DNA of 64,000 nucleotides. It comes from Pseudoips prasinana (taxonomy: Eukaryota > Arthropoda > Insecta > Lepidoptera > Nolidae). Positions 1-11,005 of this stretch are shown in pieces; the first letter of the stretch is position 1, and every line of letters begins with the position of its first letter. The notes under the pieces were generated by a model, which had not been told where the DNA came from, made no database searches, and saw only the letters and a program-made list of their open reading frames with translations. The position numbers and the translations under genes are program-made. Location: NCBI GenBank assembly GCA_951640165.1, contig OX621252.1:2388501-2452500 (forward strand). Direction: 5' to 3'.

Positions 1-549
1 ATTAGAAACGTCGGCTCGCTGCAAAACACACGCGTCCCGATCGCAGCAGTTAAGCGAACCACGTACACATTATGTTTTTTGGTTACAGTGCATTAAATGG
101 TTACAGCGTGCTAATGAGTACCCGGAGTAATGGGAGTAAAGTATCTTACTTTGTGTTCCATTTCCGTAGATCCATGGAAGGGGAAGATGAGACAGGGTTC
201 TTGGATGTTACCCTGGCTCTGGAAGTTTTGGGTAACATTCTGCTATTTTATGTTCAGATTATTTTATGAATTATTTTATTTATACCATTTTGGCGGGTCC
301 TATCTGTCTCATGCCATTTTGAAAGACGTTTGACTGATTTACTTATTTCTCTTACTTTTTATATGGTTCTTTTATAATTGTCTTTACCTACCTTTATGGG
401 AAGAAAGCCTCATCGCACTAAATTGGTGATTACGGATTCCGGAGGTTTTGGTTTTTTTCAATGTCTGATTTTTCTTTGACGCAGATCTCTTTATTTTGGG
501 TTCGATATATAGAAATGCGATATATGGTTGGAAAACAACGTCCCAACAG
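1..549. other. No gene recognised; left flank of MULE insertion
   Basis: AT-rich sequence with only short chance reading frames. Bases 542-549 (CCCAACAG) are the left target-site duplication of the MULE element. Sequence resumes across the insertion at 3114. Nothing else is supported. Confidence 0.5.
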
Positions 550-994
550 CCCTCTGTCCAGTAGGATCCACTATCTCGATCCACCAGTGGATTGAATAGC
601 ACGCCGAAGTTCACTGTGATCCACCAATGGTCTCGGTGGATCATGTGATACTTGCATCTCCTAATATGCTCCACCAGTGGATCGAATATAATTCAGGGAG
701 TTGGGTAAGATCCACCACTGATTTCAGTGTAACCTGTCATATAATTTATATAAGTATATAGGGTCCGCTGGAATCTAGGTAAGCATCGATAACTTATGCC
801 ATTGATAATCGTTGTCGTCGTCGTTTAAATAGTTGTGGATAATAAAGCTGACACTTATTTTATCAATTGGTGTTGGTACTTATTGTTATAATATTCTCTC
901 TATGTTCCTATTACTCGTGTAATACAGGGAACGTACTGGCTGCATACCTACGTACTAGACTAATGAGTTTGTTATTATTCATAGATAATACTTA
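550..994 (+). repeat. MULE left TIR with CCACCAGTGG palindromes
   Basis: About 445 bp, mirrored at 2651-3105. Its outer 200 bases contain several short palindromes of the form CCACCAGTGG and related GATCCAC...GTGGATC pairs, spaced irregularly. They look like repeated protein-binding sites. Confidence 0.85.
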
Positions 995-1004
995 TTAGTT
1001 ATTA

Positions 1005-2519
1005 ATGTCATTTAGTTATTTGTCATTTGATTGGTTTAAGGCTTTTGTAAAAAAAATGCACGACTTAAACCAAATTTATTACGTAAATCAACGTGGAGTT
1101 TTAATTTTACATGGTGGGTATAAATACCACAAGAAAAGACGTTTTATGAACGGAAGTATAATATGGCGTTGCTCACAGTGGCGAAAAAAGAAGTGTCCCG
1201 GGAGTATAACAATACATGTAAGTAACGAAATAATTTCTCACATTAAACCTTAGATCAGATAAATTTTATGTCTCATAGGATTGTTTGGATGAGAGAGACA
1301 GAGATATATGTATTATTACAAACTTTTTTACAGGATGATACAATTATCAAGAGTCACGCTCATTCAGTGAACTGTGACTCGGATTACGCTGGCAACGAAA
1401 TATTATTGTCGATGAACAAATATCAAGAACAAGTAATATCTACAGATAACTTGCCGATTCCACAAATTTATGAAAATTTCGTGGCTGATGCTGAGAATTC
1501 CGGTTTAAACTTTGTTGCAAAAATTCCGATTTATGAATCGGTAAAAAGCAAATGGTACAGACTGCGTAACTGTAACCTAGGAGTCCAAAAAACCTCTCAC
1601 AACTACGCTTGTGACGTTGAAGTGCCAAATCGTTACAATAATTTTCTTGTGGCCGACTTCAATTGCAACAACATACGTATATATATTACTATTCGGAAAC
1701 CCCAATATTTTAAAACGTATATCACAGATTAAACACATATTTTGTGACGGAACATTTCGTAGCACGCCAGATCCCTTTGATCAAATCTATAGTTTTCATG
1801 GTGACTTCGGCAGTTCACTTTCTCATAATATGGTTGTACCCCTTATGTTTGCCTTGATTTCTGAAAGAACTTACGAGACATATAATATTCTATTTCAAAT
1901 GATAAAAAGAATATTTAAGTCATTTCGTCCAATCAAGTTTACAGTTGATTTTGAGTACGCTGCAAGAAAGGCCATTAAGAATGTTTTCCATAATTCCGCA
2001 ATAGTAGGTTGCTACTATCACTTTAAGAGATGCGTTTGGAGAAATGCAAAAAAATGGGGGTTACATAATAACAAATTTTCAAAAAGATATGTTGAATTAG
2101 TTGCAGCACTGCCCCTTTTACCATCAACTCACATAAGACGGTTTAACATATGTATTGGAAGGAATGCCAAAAACTGGAAAATTTGCTAACTTTCGTAAAT
2201 ACGTTCAAGATTTTTGGTTAATACAGGAGTTGATAAAGGATATATGGCAATCATTTGGAGAACGTCATCGTACCAATAACAGCGTTGAAGGATGGCATTC
2301 CAAAATAAATAAAAGAGTCGGAAGGAAAAACCAAATTTTGTTTTTCTTTTAAATATTATCCAAAAAGAAACATTTAATAATTTGGTACGTGTTAAACAAG
2401 GCCGCGGAAACAGGAGAAATGTCAGCCAAATTAAATACGACGAATTTGTTCAAGATTCCCAACTACAATTACTCCACGGTGAAATGTCAGTTGCATTGTT
2501 TTTGGAAACACTTAGATAA
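1005..2519 (+). pseudogene. FLYWCH-MULE transposase, frameshifted
   Basis: 1005-1253 encodes a FLYWCH-type finger (YYVNQRGVLILHGGYKYH, then WRCSQW, with an HAHSVNC segment after a frame break). 1611-2189 encodes the MULE DDE region: HIFCDGTFRSTP with the first Asp, then IKFTVDFEYAARKAIKNVF, then GCYYHFKRCVWR. 2155-2352 continues with TNNSVEGWHSKINKRV. A last open stretch ends at the TAA near 2517. At least three frame changes are needed, so the gene is dead. The order FLYWCH then MULE is the usual one for insect elements of this type. Confidence 0.85.
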
Positions 2520-2650
2520 GATTTTCCTCTTTCTTGCCTAGTGTGGTTAAATTTAAGTTAGAAGACAAGTTTTTTTCTCTATTTTGTGGTTCTAATATTT
2601 TTATTCATTAAAAACTAAGTACTCTATACTTTTTATTCTTAAACCACAGA

Positions 2651-3105
2651 GTATTACCTATGGATAATAACAAACTCATTAGTCTAGTAGGTGCAGCCAG
2701 TACGTTCCCTGTATTACACGAGTATATATATTCTCTCTATATGTACCTATTATAGAGAGAATATTATAACAATAAGTACCAACACCAATTGATAAAATAA
2801 GTGTCAGCTTTATTATCCACAACTATTTAAACGACGACGACAACGATTAACAATGGCATAAGTTATCGATGCTTACCTAGATTCCAGCGGACCCTATATA
2901 CTTATATAAATTATATGACAGGTTACACTGAAATCAGTGGTGGATCTTACCCAACTCCCTGAATTATATTCGATCCACTGGTAGAGCATATTAGGAGATG
3001 CAAGTATCACATGATCCACCGAGACCATTGGTGGATCACAGTGAACTTCGGCGTGCTATTCAATCCACTGGTGGATCGAGATAGTGGATCCTACTGGACA
3101 GAGGG
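2651..3105 (-). repeat. MULE right TIR
   Basis: Inverted copy of 550-994 with only a few substitutions, for example CTCTACCAG against CTCCACCAG. Short insertions distinguish the inner ends. Confidence 0.85.
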
Positions 3106-3412
3106 CCCAACAGAGGTTACCTTGGTGGTTGCCATCCATCTAGACTGCAGTTGTAAATCAAATTTTGGTTTAACCTTCATCGTCCTTGGTTTGCGGGTGC
3201 GTGTTCTGTTCCCAACCGCGGCTGGAAGGCGTGGAGGCCATCCGTATGGCCGGCGGATTACAACCAACTAAGGACAGTTGCGCTCACAGTCACTCACAGA
3301 GTACATTATAGGTACATTGAGTTGCACTGCGGCAGGCAGCGGGTGCGCACGTATGCGAATGTAAAATGTTGTCCGCAAACGCAAGAGCCACGAATGTGAA
3401 ATTAATAATAAT
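3106..3412. other. No gene recognised between MULE and foldback element
   Basis: Begins with the right CCCAACAG duplication. Moderately GC-rich sequence follows, with no start-to-stop frame I can assign. It may have been contiguous with 1-541 before the MULE inserted. Confidence 0.45.
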
Positions 3413-3504
3413 TTAAGGTCAGGTGGGGTAAGGGAAACATACTTCATTTTTTATATTTTATGTTGAGCTCTTAGACCAGGGTAGAAGCCTTTAAAAATAA
3501 TAAT

Positions 3505-4231
3505 AAAAAAAACTTCGTTTAAAAAAACCGACTTCAAAAACTAAAAAGTATAAAAAAAATATTTTAATAAAGATTTAATTGAATACATCTCTTATGCAAA
3601 TGTAATACCATTAATATTAATTATATAATATAATTTTTATGTGCTACATATTGAAAGGTTTGAAGTCGGTGCCAAGCCAAATGTAATAGTAGGTACCACA
3701 CTCACCGCGCGTTACTTTCAGCAGGATAGCTTCGTATTTCTACACAAACAACCCAAGCGTGCAGACGTCATTAACGGTCGTCTCGAAATATTGTAAAATT
3801 TTGATGCGTTGTCTCCTAATTAATAATTTATCTGTTTGTTTTTCAGGGCCACAAATATATTCATATGTAAGCATAATATAGATTTAATATGACTATAGTA
3901 ACTCACTTAGGTATTATTATTAAATATATTTTTATGATACAGTTTCATCTGTTTCATATTAATTCATATTGTAGGTTAATCTTTAGTGTAGGAATTTCAT
4001 CTCAAAGTATGAAAGCTGAATGTAATATAAACTTTTATTTTGCTTAGGGCTTGGCACCGACTTCAAACCTATCAATAGGTAGCACATACAAATTATATTA
4101 TATAATTAATATTAATGGTATTACATTTGCATAAGAGATGTATTCAATTAAATCTTTATTAAAATATTTTTTTTATACTTTTTAGTTTTTGAAGTCGGTT
4201 TTTTTAAACGAAGTTTTTTTTATTTGTTACA
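3505..4231. mobile_element. Foldback MITE with ACCGACTTCAAA motifs
   Basis: Arms of about 175 bp (3505-3678 and 4049-4231) are inverted copies; both contain the ACCGACTTCAAA motif near their outer ends and a second GACTTCAAACC at their inner ends. This motif is frequent in lepidopteran repeats. There is no coding capacity. It lies inside the left arm of the larger palindrome. Confidence 0.75.
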
Positions 4232-4454
4232 TTTTAGTGTCTAGCTATGGGTAGGACTACGACAGGTGCCGCGCGCCTTAAAACTATAGGTCCCAACAAA
4301 AATGTTGTTCAAAACTCATTTTCACGTTCTTGTGAGACAGTGAATGATCGAAAAAACCGTTTGTAAAGCAAGAAAACCTACATAAAATTACGAGAAAACT
4401 TGCACAGTACGAGTCTAGACTAGCTAAGATTCATGAAAGTCTGAACAGCAAGCG

Positions 4455-4785
4455 CATAGGTTAGGCCGTATTAGTAACCATCTAGCTAAAGAGTCTGTGT
4501 GCTGAGGGCTTATAGACTAGGTCTTATTAATGATCGAATAGCCATCGAGTCTGCTGAGCAGAGGGCATGAGTCTCTGAAGACTAGGTCTTATTAATGATC
4601 GATTAGCCAACGAGTCTACTGAGCAGAGGGCTCATAGCCTAGGTCTTATTTATGATTGATTACTAAATAACTCTGCTGAGCAGAGGGCTGTTAGACTAGG
4701 TCTTATTCATGATCGATTGCCATCGAGTGTACTGAGCAGAAAGCTCATAGACTAGGTTGTATTGATGATCAAGACAAGGAGTCGA
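4455..4785 (+). repeat. Minisatellite, about five units of roughly 70 bp
   Basis: Imperfect tandem units built around GACTAGGTCTTATTAATGA, a GATCGATTAGCC segment, and GAGTCTGCTGAGCAGAGGGC. Units differ by several substitutions and small indels. No open frame persists through the array. Confidence 0.75.
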
Positions 4786-4905
4786 GAGAGTTCGAGTCGG
4801 ACTCGCCCGTGAAAAGCGGAATGTTTCTTTCCGTAGCAGCAAGTATTTGAGTTGATAGTATGGAAGGTAAATTGTGGTTAACGATGTACGTAGGTACATA
4901 AAAAA
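4785..4905 (-). mobile_element. Fragment of the GTCGGACTCGCCC repeat family
   Basis: Contains GAGTCGGACTCGCCCGTGAA and the AGCAGCAAGTATTTGAGTTG segment also seen in the full copies at 47365-47822 and 48224-48806. Truncated at both sides. Confidence 0.55.
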
Positions 4906-5039
4906 TGCGCTTGTGCTAAAAGGTGCGCCTACATGTGCTTCCAAAAACGAGCGTATTAAACGCTAGTCGCCTGAAATTGTTCTATATGTTCATGCCAAGA
5001 CATACTTGAACAGAATGAGTCTAGCTTGACTTGCTAAGA

Positions 5040-5293
5040 TTTAAAAACGTATGTGCCATAGACAATTACATCGTCCACAGAAACAAACATTTTCATACAA
5101 AAATGTCCATGAAATTAAAACTACTGGGCCAATCTTTATAAAAATTTTATGGGACCAAATGGCAACTATTCCGCATCAAATTAAAAAAGAATCACGTAAA
5201 TCGGATCATAAATCTCCGAGTAATCGGTGTACATACATAAAAAAAAAAATACCGGTGAACTTGAGAACCTCCTCCTTTTGAAGTCGGTTAAAA
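5040..5293 (+). mobile_element. Right part of AACCGACTTC-type lepidopteran repeat
   Basis: Ends in GAGAACCTCCTCCTTTTGAAG followed by TCGGTTAAAA, the inverse of the AACCGACTTC start at 3527. Together these termini suggest that 3505-5293 entered the palindrome arm as one composite block. The related ending CCTCCTTCTTTTGCAATCGG is seen at 33855-33874. Confidence 0.5.
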
Positions 5294-5684
5294 AGTGAAA
5301 AAAAATAGTAGTAGTATGAAACCCATTAGAAAAGGAGGTTAATATTATAAATACGAAAGGAAAAATAATTTACGGGCGATCTGAGGTCGGGAAGGGGATG
5401 GGGGTGAGTATTTAAGGGTAAAAAACGGTTTTTCTCGATTTCCGGAAAAACTAAAAGTCCTATCGAAAAAAGTCAAATGGCAAAGTTGTAGGTAATAAAA
5501 AGATCGAAAACTTTTGTATTTACACTTTTTTCACATAACCTCAAAATTTATGTGGAATATATAAAAACCAAGTTTTTGGTTTTTTATTTTTATCTTTTAC
5601 AAAAATTCTTTTTTTTTAACAAAATTTGGTGAAAACTTACCTTTTTATGTCCCAAATACTCTGTAATTTATTGGATTAAAAATA

Positions 5685-6057
5685 TTATAAGGGTTGTTCC
5701 AATAAAACCACTCGCAAAACCAATGTAAGTGCAAAGGATATTTATTTTTCTTTTCACAACGTTACTTTAAACAAAATCTACACACTGATAACAATAGTTA
5801 TGAAGAATGACTGCCCGATATCGGTTCCGTGACGGATGCCGACCGTGCAAGCCAGAGAGCGCTCAACTGCCCGAGACCGTTCCAAAGGAAGCGTGTCCGT
5901 GCGAGCCGAACTGATAAATGCCGGGCGCGCATGCCTTTATACATATACTCTCAGGCCGCAGCCGGCAGCGGCGGCGGGCGTGAAAGTGGGGGCACGGTGA
6001 GAGGGGCAGGTACACAGGTACGCGCGCGGAGCGGCGTCAGCGCGCGGTTATGCTACA
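5685..6057 (-). repeat. 3' LTR of the gypsy element
   Basis: On the minus strand it reads from TGTAGCATAACC to AACCCTTATAA. It contains GC-rich CGGCAGCGGCGGCGGGCG-like sequence and an AATAAA-type signal (TTTATT on plus). It differs from the 5' LTR by a few substitutions and short indels, so the insertion is young. Confidence 0.9.
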
Positions 6058-6103
6058 GACTCCCCCTCTGTCTCCGATGACGTCCCGGTGAGGTAGACAC
6101 GAC

Positions 6104-9100
6104 TTAAGTAGGCGGCTGCTTCTTTGGCGGTCTTCCACGGGGTCGAGGCTTGGCAGGTGTTGCCAGGGCCTCCGGTGGAGTTGGCTTGTTTTTCCGCGGG
6201 CGACCTCGCCGGCGTAAAGGCAAGACCGGCTCGGGTAGAGCGGCTGATGCCAACCCCTGGTACGGACGCAGGGCTGAGGAATGGTACAACCCTGCAGTCT
6301 GGTTTGGAGTGGTGGGATCAGAAATCTGAAAAGAAGATGGTCCATGAATGTCTTCGATAAGGTACGGGCCATCTCGGCGAGGTGCCAGTTTAGCACTGAA
6401 ACCTTTTGACGATTTGCTTAAAGCATGAACATCAACCATAACTTGATCTCCAGGCTGATAGTTAGGACATGGTTGGCGTCTCTTATCAGCGTATTCTTTT
6501 CGCTTCTCCTCTTTCATCTCTTGTATTTCTTGGGCTCTTTTCAACGTAGAGGCCATCATCAATAACTTCGGTGTTATCTCAGAAACAAAGTTTTCATTTT
6601 GCACTATGTGTCGCAAATCATGATTTATGTCGTCGATCGTGCGAAGATCTCGGCCAAAAGTTAAGTAGGCTGGCGTGTACCCAGTAGATGAACAAATAGC
6701 TGTGTTCATAGTGAAACGTATGCTTGGCAAATGATCTGACCATCTGTCATGGTTATCTCCTACTAGTATTGCCAACTGTGTTTTTAAATCTCGGTTGCGC
6801 CTTTCGACAGTGTTAGTTTCGGGATGATAAACAGGAGTAAATCCATGTTCGATGTCCAGACAGTATGTCAATTGCTGCATCACGTTACTAACAAATTGCG
6901 TCCCGTTATCGCTAATAAACCGTCTTGGTGTGCCATACCGTAGGATGATCTCATCCAATAATACTCTAGCACATTCCTCTGCGGTAGCTTGCTTCAAAGC
7001 GAATATCTCAACCCATCTACTAGCCAGGTCTTCTATAATGAAGATCCATGTCTCATCTTTAGCCGTTTTAGGTAAAGGTCCGAAAAAATCGAAGGATACG
7101 ATTTCAAATCTTTGGTTGAGTGCCGTAGTTTGGAGCAGGCCCGCTGGTTTGAGATTGCTTGGTTTGTATCGTTGACATTGGATACAGTTCCGGATATAAC
7201 TTTCTATTTGGGTTCTCATACCCTTCCAAAAGTATCGCTTAGCAATGCGTTCAATAGTCTTTTCTATTCCATAATGACCAGCGGAAGCTTCATCATGATA
7301 CACACTGATGACTTTTGCTTGTTCATGCTTGGGAACAACTAGTTGAGCATTTTCATTATCATTTTCTGATTTGTACCTGTAGAGCAGCCCATGATTCATA
7401 AGGTATCCTTTTGTACTCCAATATCTTCCGTTTTCATATTGGTTTCCTTCTAGTCCGCTGATTATTTTCTCTATGTCTTTGTCTTTTAATTGTTCATCTC
7501 TTATTTCTTTTGATTTCTTCCTCGGCATATCAATTACCATGCTGCATACTCCACAGTCTTTTTCCATTGTAGGATCGCAGTTAGGACGTGACAAGGTGTC
7601 AGCGACAACATTCGTTCTACCGTTGATGTATTTAATCGTCAGATTATACGGTTGCAGTTGCAGGGCCCATCGGGCTAGTCGACCTGTTGGGGACTTCAAT
7701 GACATAAGCCACTTCAGGGCTTGATGATCAGTCAGTACAGTTAAATTAGTACCCTCGACGAATCCACGAAATTTGTTCACCGCCCAGATTACAGCTAGTG
7801 CTTCTCGTTCTGTGGTGGAATAATTTCTTTCAGCTGAAGTGAGGAGGCGGCTAGCGTACTCAACTGGATGCTCATTTTCTCCATCCCCCTGCACCAAAAC
7901 AGCACCAATCGCGTAGTTACTTGCGTCCGATTTAATCGTAAATGGTTTGGTGTGGTCTGCCTGGGCCAACACTGGCGCCGTAACTAAAAGTTTCTGCAGC
8001 TCGTCAAATGCTGTTTTCTGTTCATCGTTCCAGGTCCAAACAGAATTCTTCTTCATCAAACGAGAGAGTGGTTCGGTGATCTTTGCGAAATTTGGGATAA
8101 ATCGCCTATACCATGAGCACATCTGTAGGAAAGACATCAAATGCTTCAAGTTTGTTGGCGCAGACATATTCATTATGGAAGCAACTTTGTCGGAATCCAC
8201 TTGAAGACCATCAGGAGTTATATAATGTCCTAAATATTTGACCTTAGCGCAGAAGAAAACACACTTGTCCTTGTTTGCTGTGAGATTGTAGTCATTTAAG
8301 CGATTGAAAACATCTTGCAGGTCTCTAAAATGATCATCTAGACTAGCAGACATGACTATTAGGTCATCTAAATATATGAGGAGCTTAATGTGACTGAGGG
8401 ATATGCGAAATCTGTCCATAAGGTGCTGAAAAGTAGCAGGCGCATTTCGTAAACCGAATGGCATTCTTAAAAATTTGTACATACCAAAAGGAGTGATGAA
8501 GGCTGTCTTTACTTGGTCTCGATCCTTAACATGAATCTGCCAGTAGCCGGCGCGGAGGTCTATGGTGCTCATGTAACGCGTAGGCTTAGCACTATGCAGG
8601 AGATCGTCAATACGTGGCAGTGGATACACATCTGCAGTCGTGATCGCGTTCAACTGGCGGTAATCAACACAGACTCGTGTACTGCCGTCTTTTTTCGGAA
8701 CTAGTACGACTGGCGCTGACCAAGGTGAGGAACACGGCACAATAACTCCTAGTTCACACATCTTCTGTATTTCTACCTTCAGGGTTTGCATCTTAACTGG
8801 AGATAGCCTATATGGTGGAACAGTTATAGGTTTATGTGATCCTGTATCAATGGTATGTTCAGTCTCCGTTGTTGGTTTGCCATTAGATACGAATACCGCT
8901 CCATTTCTCTCAAGGAAATGTTGTAAGCGCTTGGTCTCTTCCTCAGTTAATAAGCACTCATGGCTGCGCATGGAAACAGAAGAGATCTCAGTTTCTGGGA
9001 ATAAACCAGCAGACTCTGGCGACAGCTCGACGTCGGCATTATTGATGCTTCTACGCGCATCTTCGTACAGGGCATCAACAAGTGGAGAGTATCCATCGAA

Positions 9101-9107
9101 TAGGACT
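6104..9107 (-). CDS. gypsy reverse transcriptase, RNase H and integrase
   Basis: About 1000 codons open after the TGA at 9110. From the Met at 8971, rough residue positions are: RT 40-250 with VDYRQLN, FGLRNAP and the catalytic YLDDL near 205; RNase H 330-460 with SDAS and TDH; integrase zinc finger HYGIEKTIERIAKRYFW then CIQCQRY near 560-600; and a DDE core with FDFFGPLP, ISDNGTQF and a later Glu in the YHPETN segment. The C-terminus is basic and Pro-rich (RRRGRPRKNKPTPP). Domain order RT-RH-IN identifies Ty3/gypsy. No stop lies inside this part. Confidence 0.92.
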
Positions 9108-9109
9108 GT

Positions 9110-10036
9110 TCATGGTCTCTTGGGTGGAGTCGAGAATCCTATGGGTATCAATGGTCCATAAAGTCGTTCCAAGGCTTGCTCTGTTGCTCCAGGCACAATA
9201 AGGTCGCTTCTCTGAGGAGAATGTGGAGGCGTCATCATTTGCATGGACGGTTCCTGATGATGTTGCGGAACGAATTTTGTCATGCCAACAGGCGATAGTA
9301 CAGGGCTGGGTGTGCTCATCATTGGCGATTCCATCGCTGGCAAGCACACACTGGATAAAACTCCCGCTAAATCCCTTGTTTCATCAAGACCCTCTGGATT
9401 TAGGTGGTAGCTCTTGTGTGGATCGTCAACAAAATGACAAGTTCGTTGGGGAAGATCTAGGGCCAACATAGCATCTTCTATAAATCCTACCCCAAGCAGT
9501 GTCCTATTTTCCCGGGCGTCAGGAAATATCACGAAGGACGTTGTTACGTCTCGGCCATAGAGGTTGACAGTTGTCGTTTTGAATGTAAGGACTTTCTGCT
9601 TCCTTGGTACCCCATCGGCGAGTGTCACGTACATTATCTCCTTCTCAAATTTTACGCCATTACGTTCTAGACGTGTATATAGTTGGTAGGAGGCAACACT
9701 TGATTTTGCGCATGTATCGATATACGCTATCCCAGTCATTCCCTCGATGGTAATCGGTACAGTGGGACGTGGTCGTACATCAGCAGTCATATTGGCTGAG
9801 CAAAAACAAAAATCGACTGATGTTGAAGACTGCTTGTTTTTACATTTTGGGCAACAACTGCGAATCACACCTGGCTCACCACAACCATAACAGGCAAACT
9901 TCGGCTTTTCCTCGTTTTGGGTGCTCGAAGTAGTTTCTGTCTTCACAACTACATTTTGCTTATGTGTGTCTTCTCTTGCCTTCTTTCTACACATCTCAGC
10001 TGTGTGACCGGGAAGACGACAGTAACCACAGCGTGT
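9110..10036 (-). pseudogene. gypsy nucleocapsid knuckles plus aspartic protease
   Basis: Open on the minus strand from the CCHC knuckle near 10028. A second, degenerate knuckle follows (CYGCGEPG, with the His position occupied by Val). The protease has IAYIDTCAKSSVAS where retropepsins usually have D-T-G-A/S, so the catalytic loop Gly is Cys, and later ENRTLLGVGFIEDA. The frame ends at a TGA at 9110. The next region is open in the same frame, so a single stop separates it from the polymerase; a CGA-to-TGA change is a plausible origin. Confidence 0.8.
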
Positions 10037-10037
10037 C

Positions 10038-10769
10038 TTATTTTGTCTTTTTATAATTTTTATGTTGTGTTGTTATATCCCCATCGTCTAAATATACCTC
10101 TTTTTGATTATTTTTCTCTATTAGTGTACTTTCAATGTCCCTTGCCTTTTTTAGTAGGTCATCAAAAGTTTTTATAGAATCCCTACAAATCTTCTCCCTA
10201 ACAGCGAATTTAATCTGGCCAAAAATTTGGTTGATCTCTTGCTGCACCGTATGTGATTCTGACAACTCGGCAAGAAGCGCTCGCTTCTTGGCAATGAAAA
10301 TCTCGGTCGGGGTCTGGTTATCTTGCTTAAAACCAACTATCTCTTGATAGATTATGTAATCCAATTTTTTTGGAGCAAAGGTATTGCGCAAGCGATCCTT
10401 AAAAAGTTCCCAAGTCTTGACACTGTTTTTAACACCTTGCCACCAAACCGCTGCGTCACCAGTCAGAACTAAAGGTAGGCCTTCAAGAGCGTTCGCATCA
10501 GATATCTTTTCCAGTTCCTTAAACACTGTCACTGTTGCTAAGAAAGCTTCAACTTCCACCTTTGATCCTCCAAATTTAGCTGGGCATTGTGCAAAGGTAC
10601 TCATCCCTCTTGTGTTGGTGGTGATTGCAAGGATGAGCTCCTTAAACTGGCTGTCTGACATGTTGATAGACATTTCTTCAGGTGAACTGCTTCCAAAACA
10701 AAATGGTTTGCGAATGGGCCTTGGCCTTAAATAATATCTTTTATCTTCGGCCTCCACGTTGTGCGCCAC
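10038..10769 (-). CDS. gag of the gypsy element
   Basis: About 243 codons open from the primer-binding site. The first ATG is at 10673 (MSINMSDSQFKELI). The core ALEGLPLVLTGDAAVWW followed by TWELFKDRLRNTFAPKK is typical of Ty3/gypsy Gag capsid. It ends at a TAA about 25 bases before a well-formed CCHC knuckle (CGYCRLPGHTAEMC, near 10028-9986) that sits in another frame, so a +1 shift or a one-base indel in the A-rich run separates capsid from nucleocapsid. Confidence 0.85.
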   Translation of the reverse strand: MAHNVEAEDKRYYLRPRPIRKPFCFGSSSPEEMSINMSDSQFKELILAITTNTRGMSTFAQCPAKFGGSKVEVEAFLATVTVFKELEKISDANALEGLPLVLTGDAAVWWQGVKNSVKTWELFKDRLRNTFAPKKLDYIIYQEIVGFKQDNQTPTEIFIAKKRALLAELSESHTVQQEINQIFGQIKFAVREKICRDSIKTFDDLLKKARDIESTLIEKNNQKEVYLDDGDITTQHKNYKKTK

Positions 10770-11005
10770 TTATAAGGGTTGTTCCAATAAAACCACTCGC
10801 AAAACCAATGTAAGTGCAAAGGATATTTATTGTTCTTTTCACAACGTTACTTTAAACAAAATCTACACACTGATAACAATAGTTATGAAGAATGACTGCC
10901 CGATATCGGTTCCGTGACGGATGCCGACCGTGCAAGCCAGAGAGCGCTCAACTGCCCGAGACCGTTCCAAAGGAAGCGTGTCCGTGCGAGCCGAACTGAT
11001 AAATA

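Larger units (their letters stand above)
550..3105 (+). mobile_element. MULE-type DNA transposon with long TIRs and 8-bp TSD
   Basis: Bounded by near-identical TIRs (550-994 and 2651-3105) that begin CCCTCTGTCCAGTAGG. The flanking 8-bp direct repeat CCCAACAG (542-549 and 3106-3113) fits the 8-9 bp duplications of Mutator-like elements. The interior encodes a FLYWCH zinc finger and a MULE DDE domain in broken frames. The near identity of the TIRs suggests fairly recent movement, perhaps driven by another copy, although the gene here is dead. Confidence 0.88.

Noticed and set aside
384..3271. Two similar small genes on opposite strands (384-674 and 3011-3271)
   Set aside because: Both frames lie in the MULE terminal inverted repeats, which explains their similarity.
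6124..9471. Several plus-strand frames across the gypsy pol region
   Set aside because: They are antisense shadows of the minus-strand protease and polymerase and show no domains of their own.
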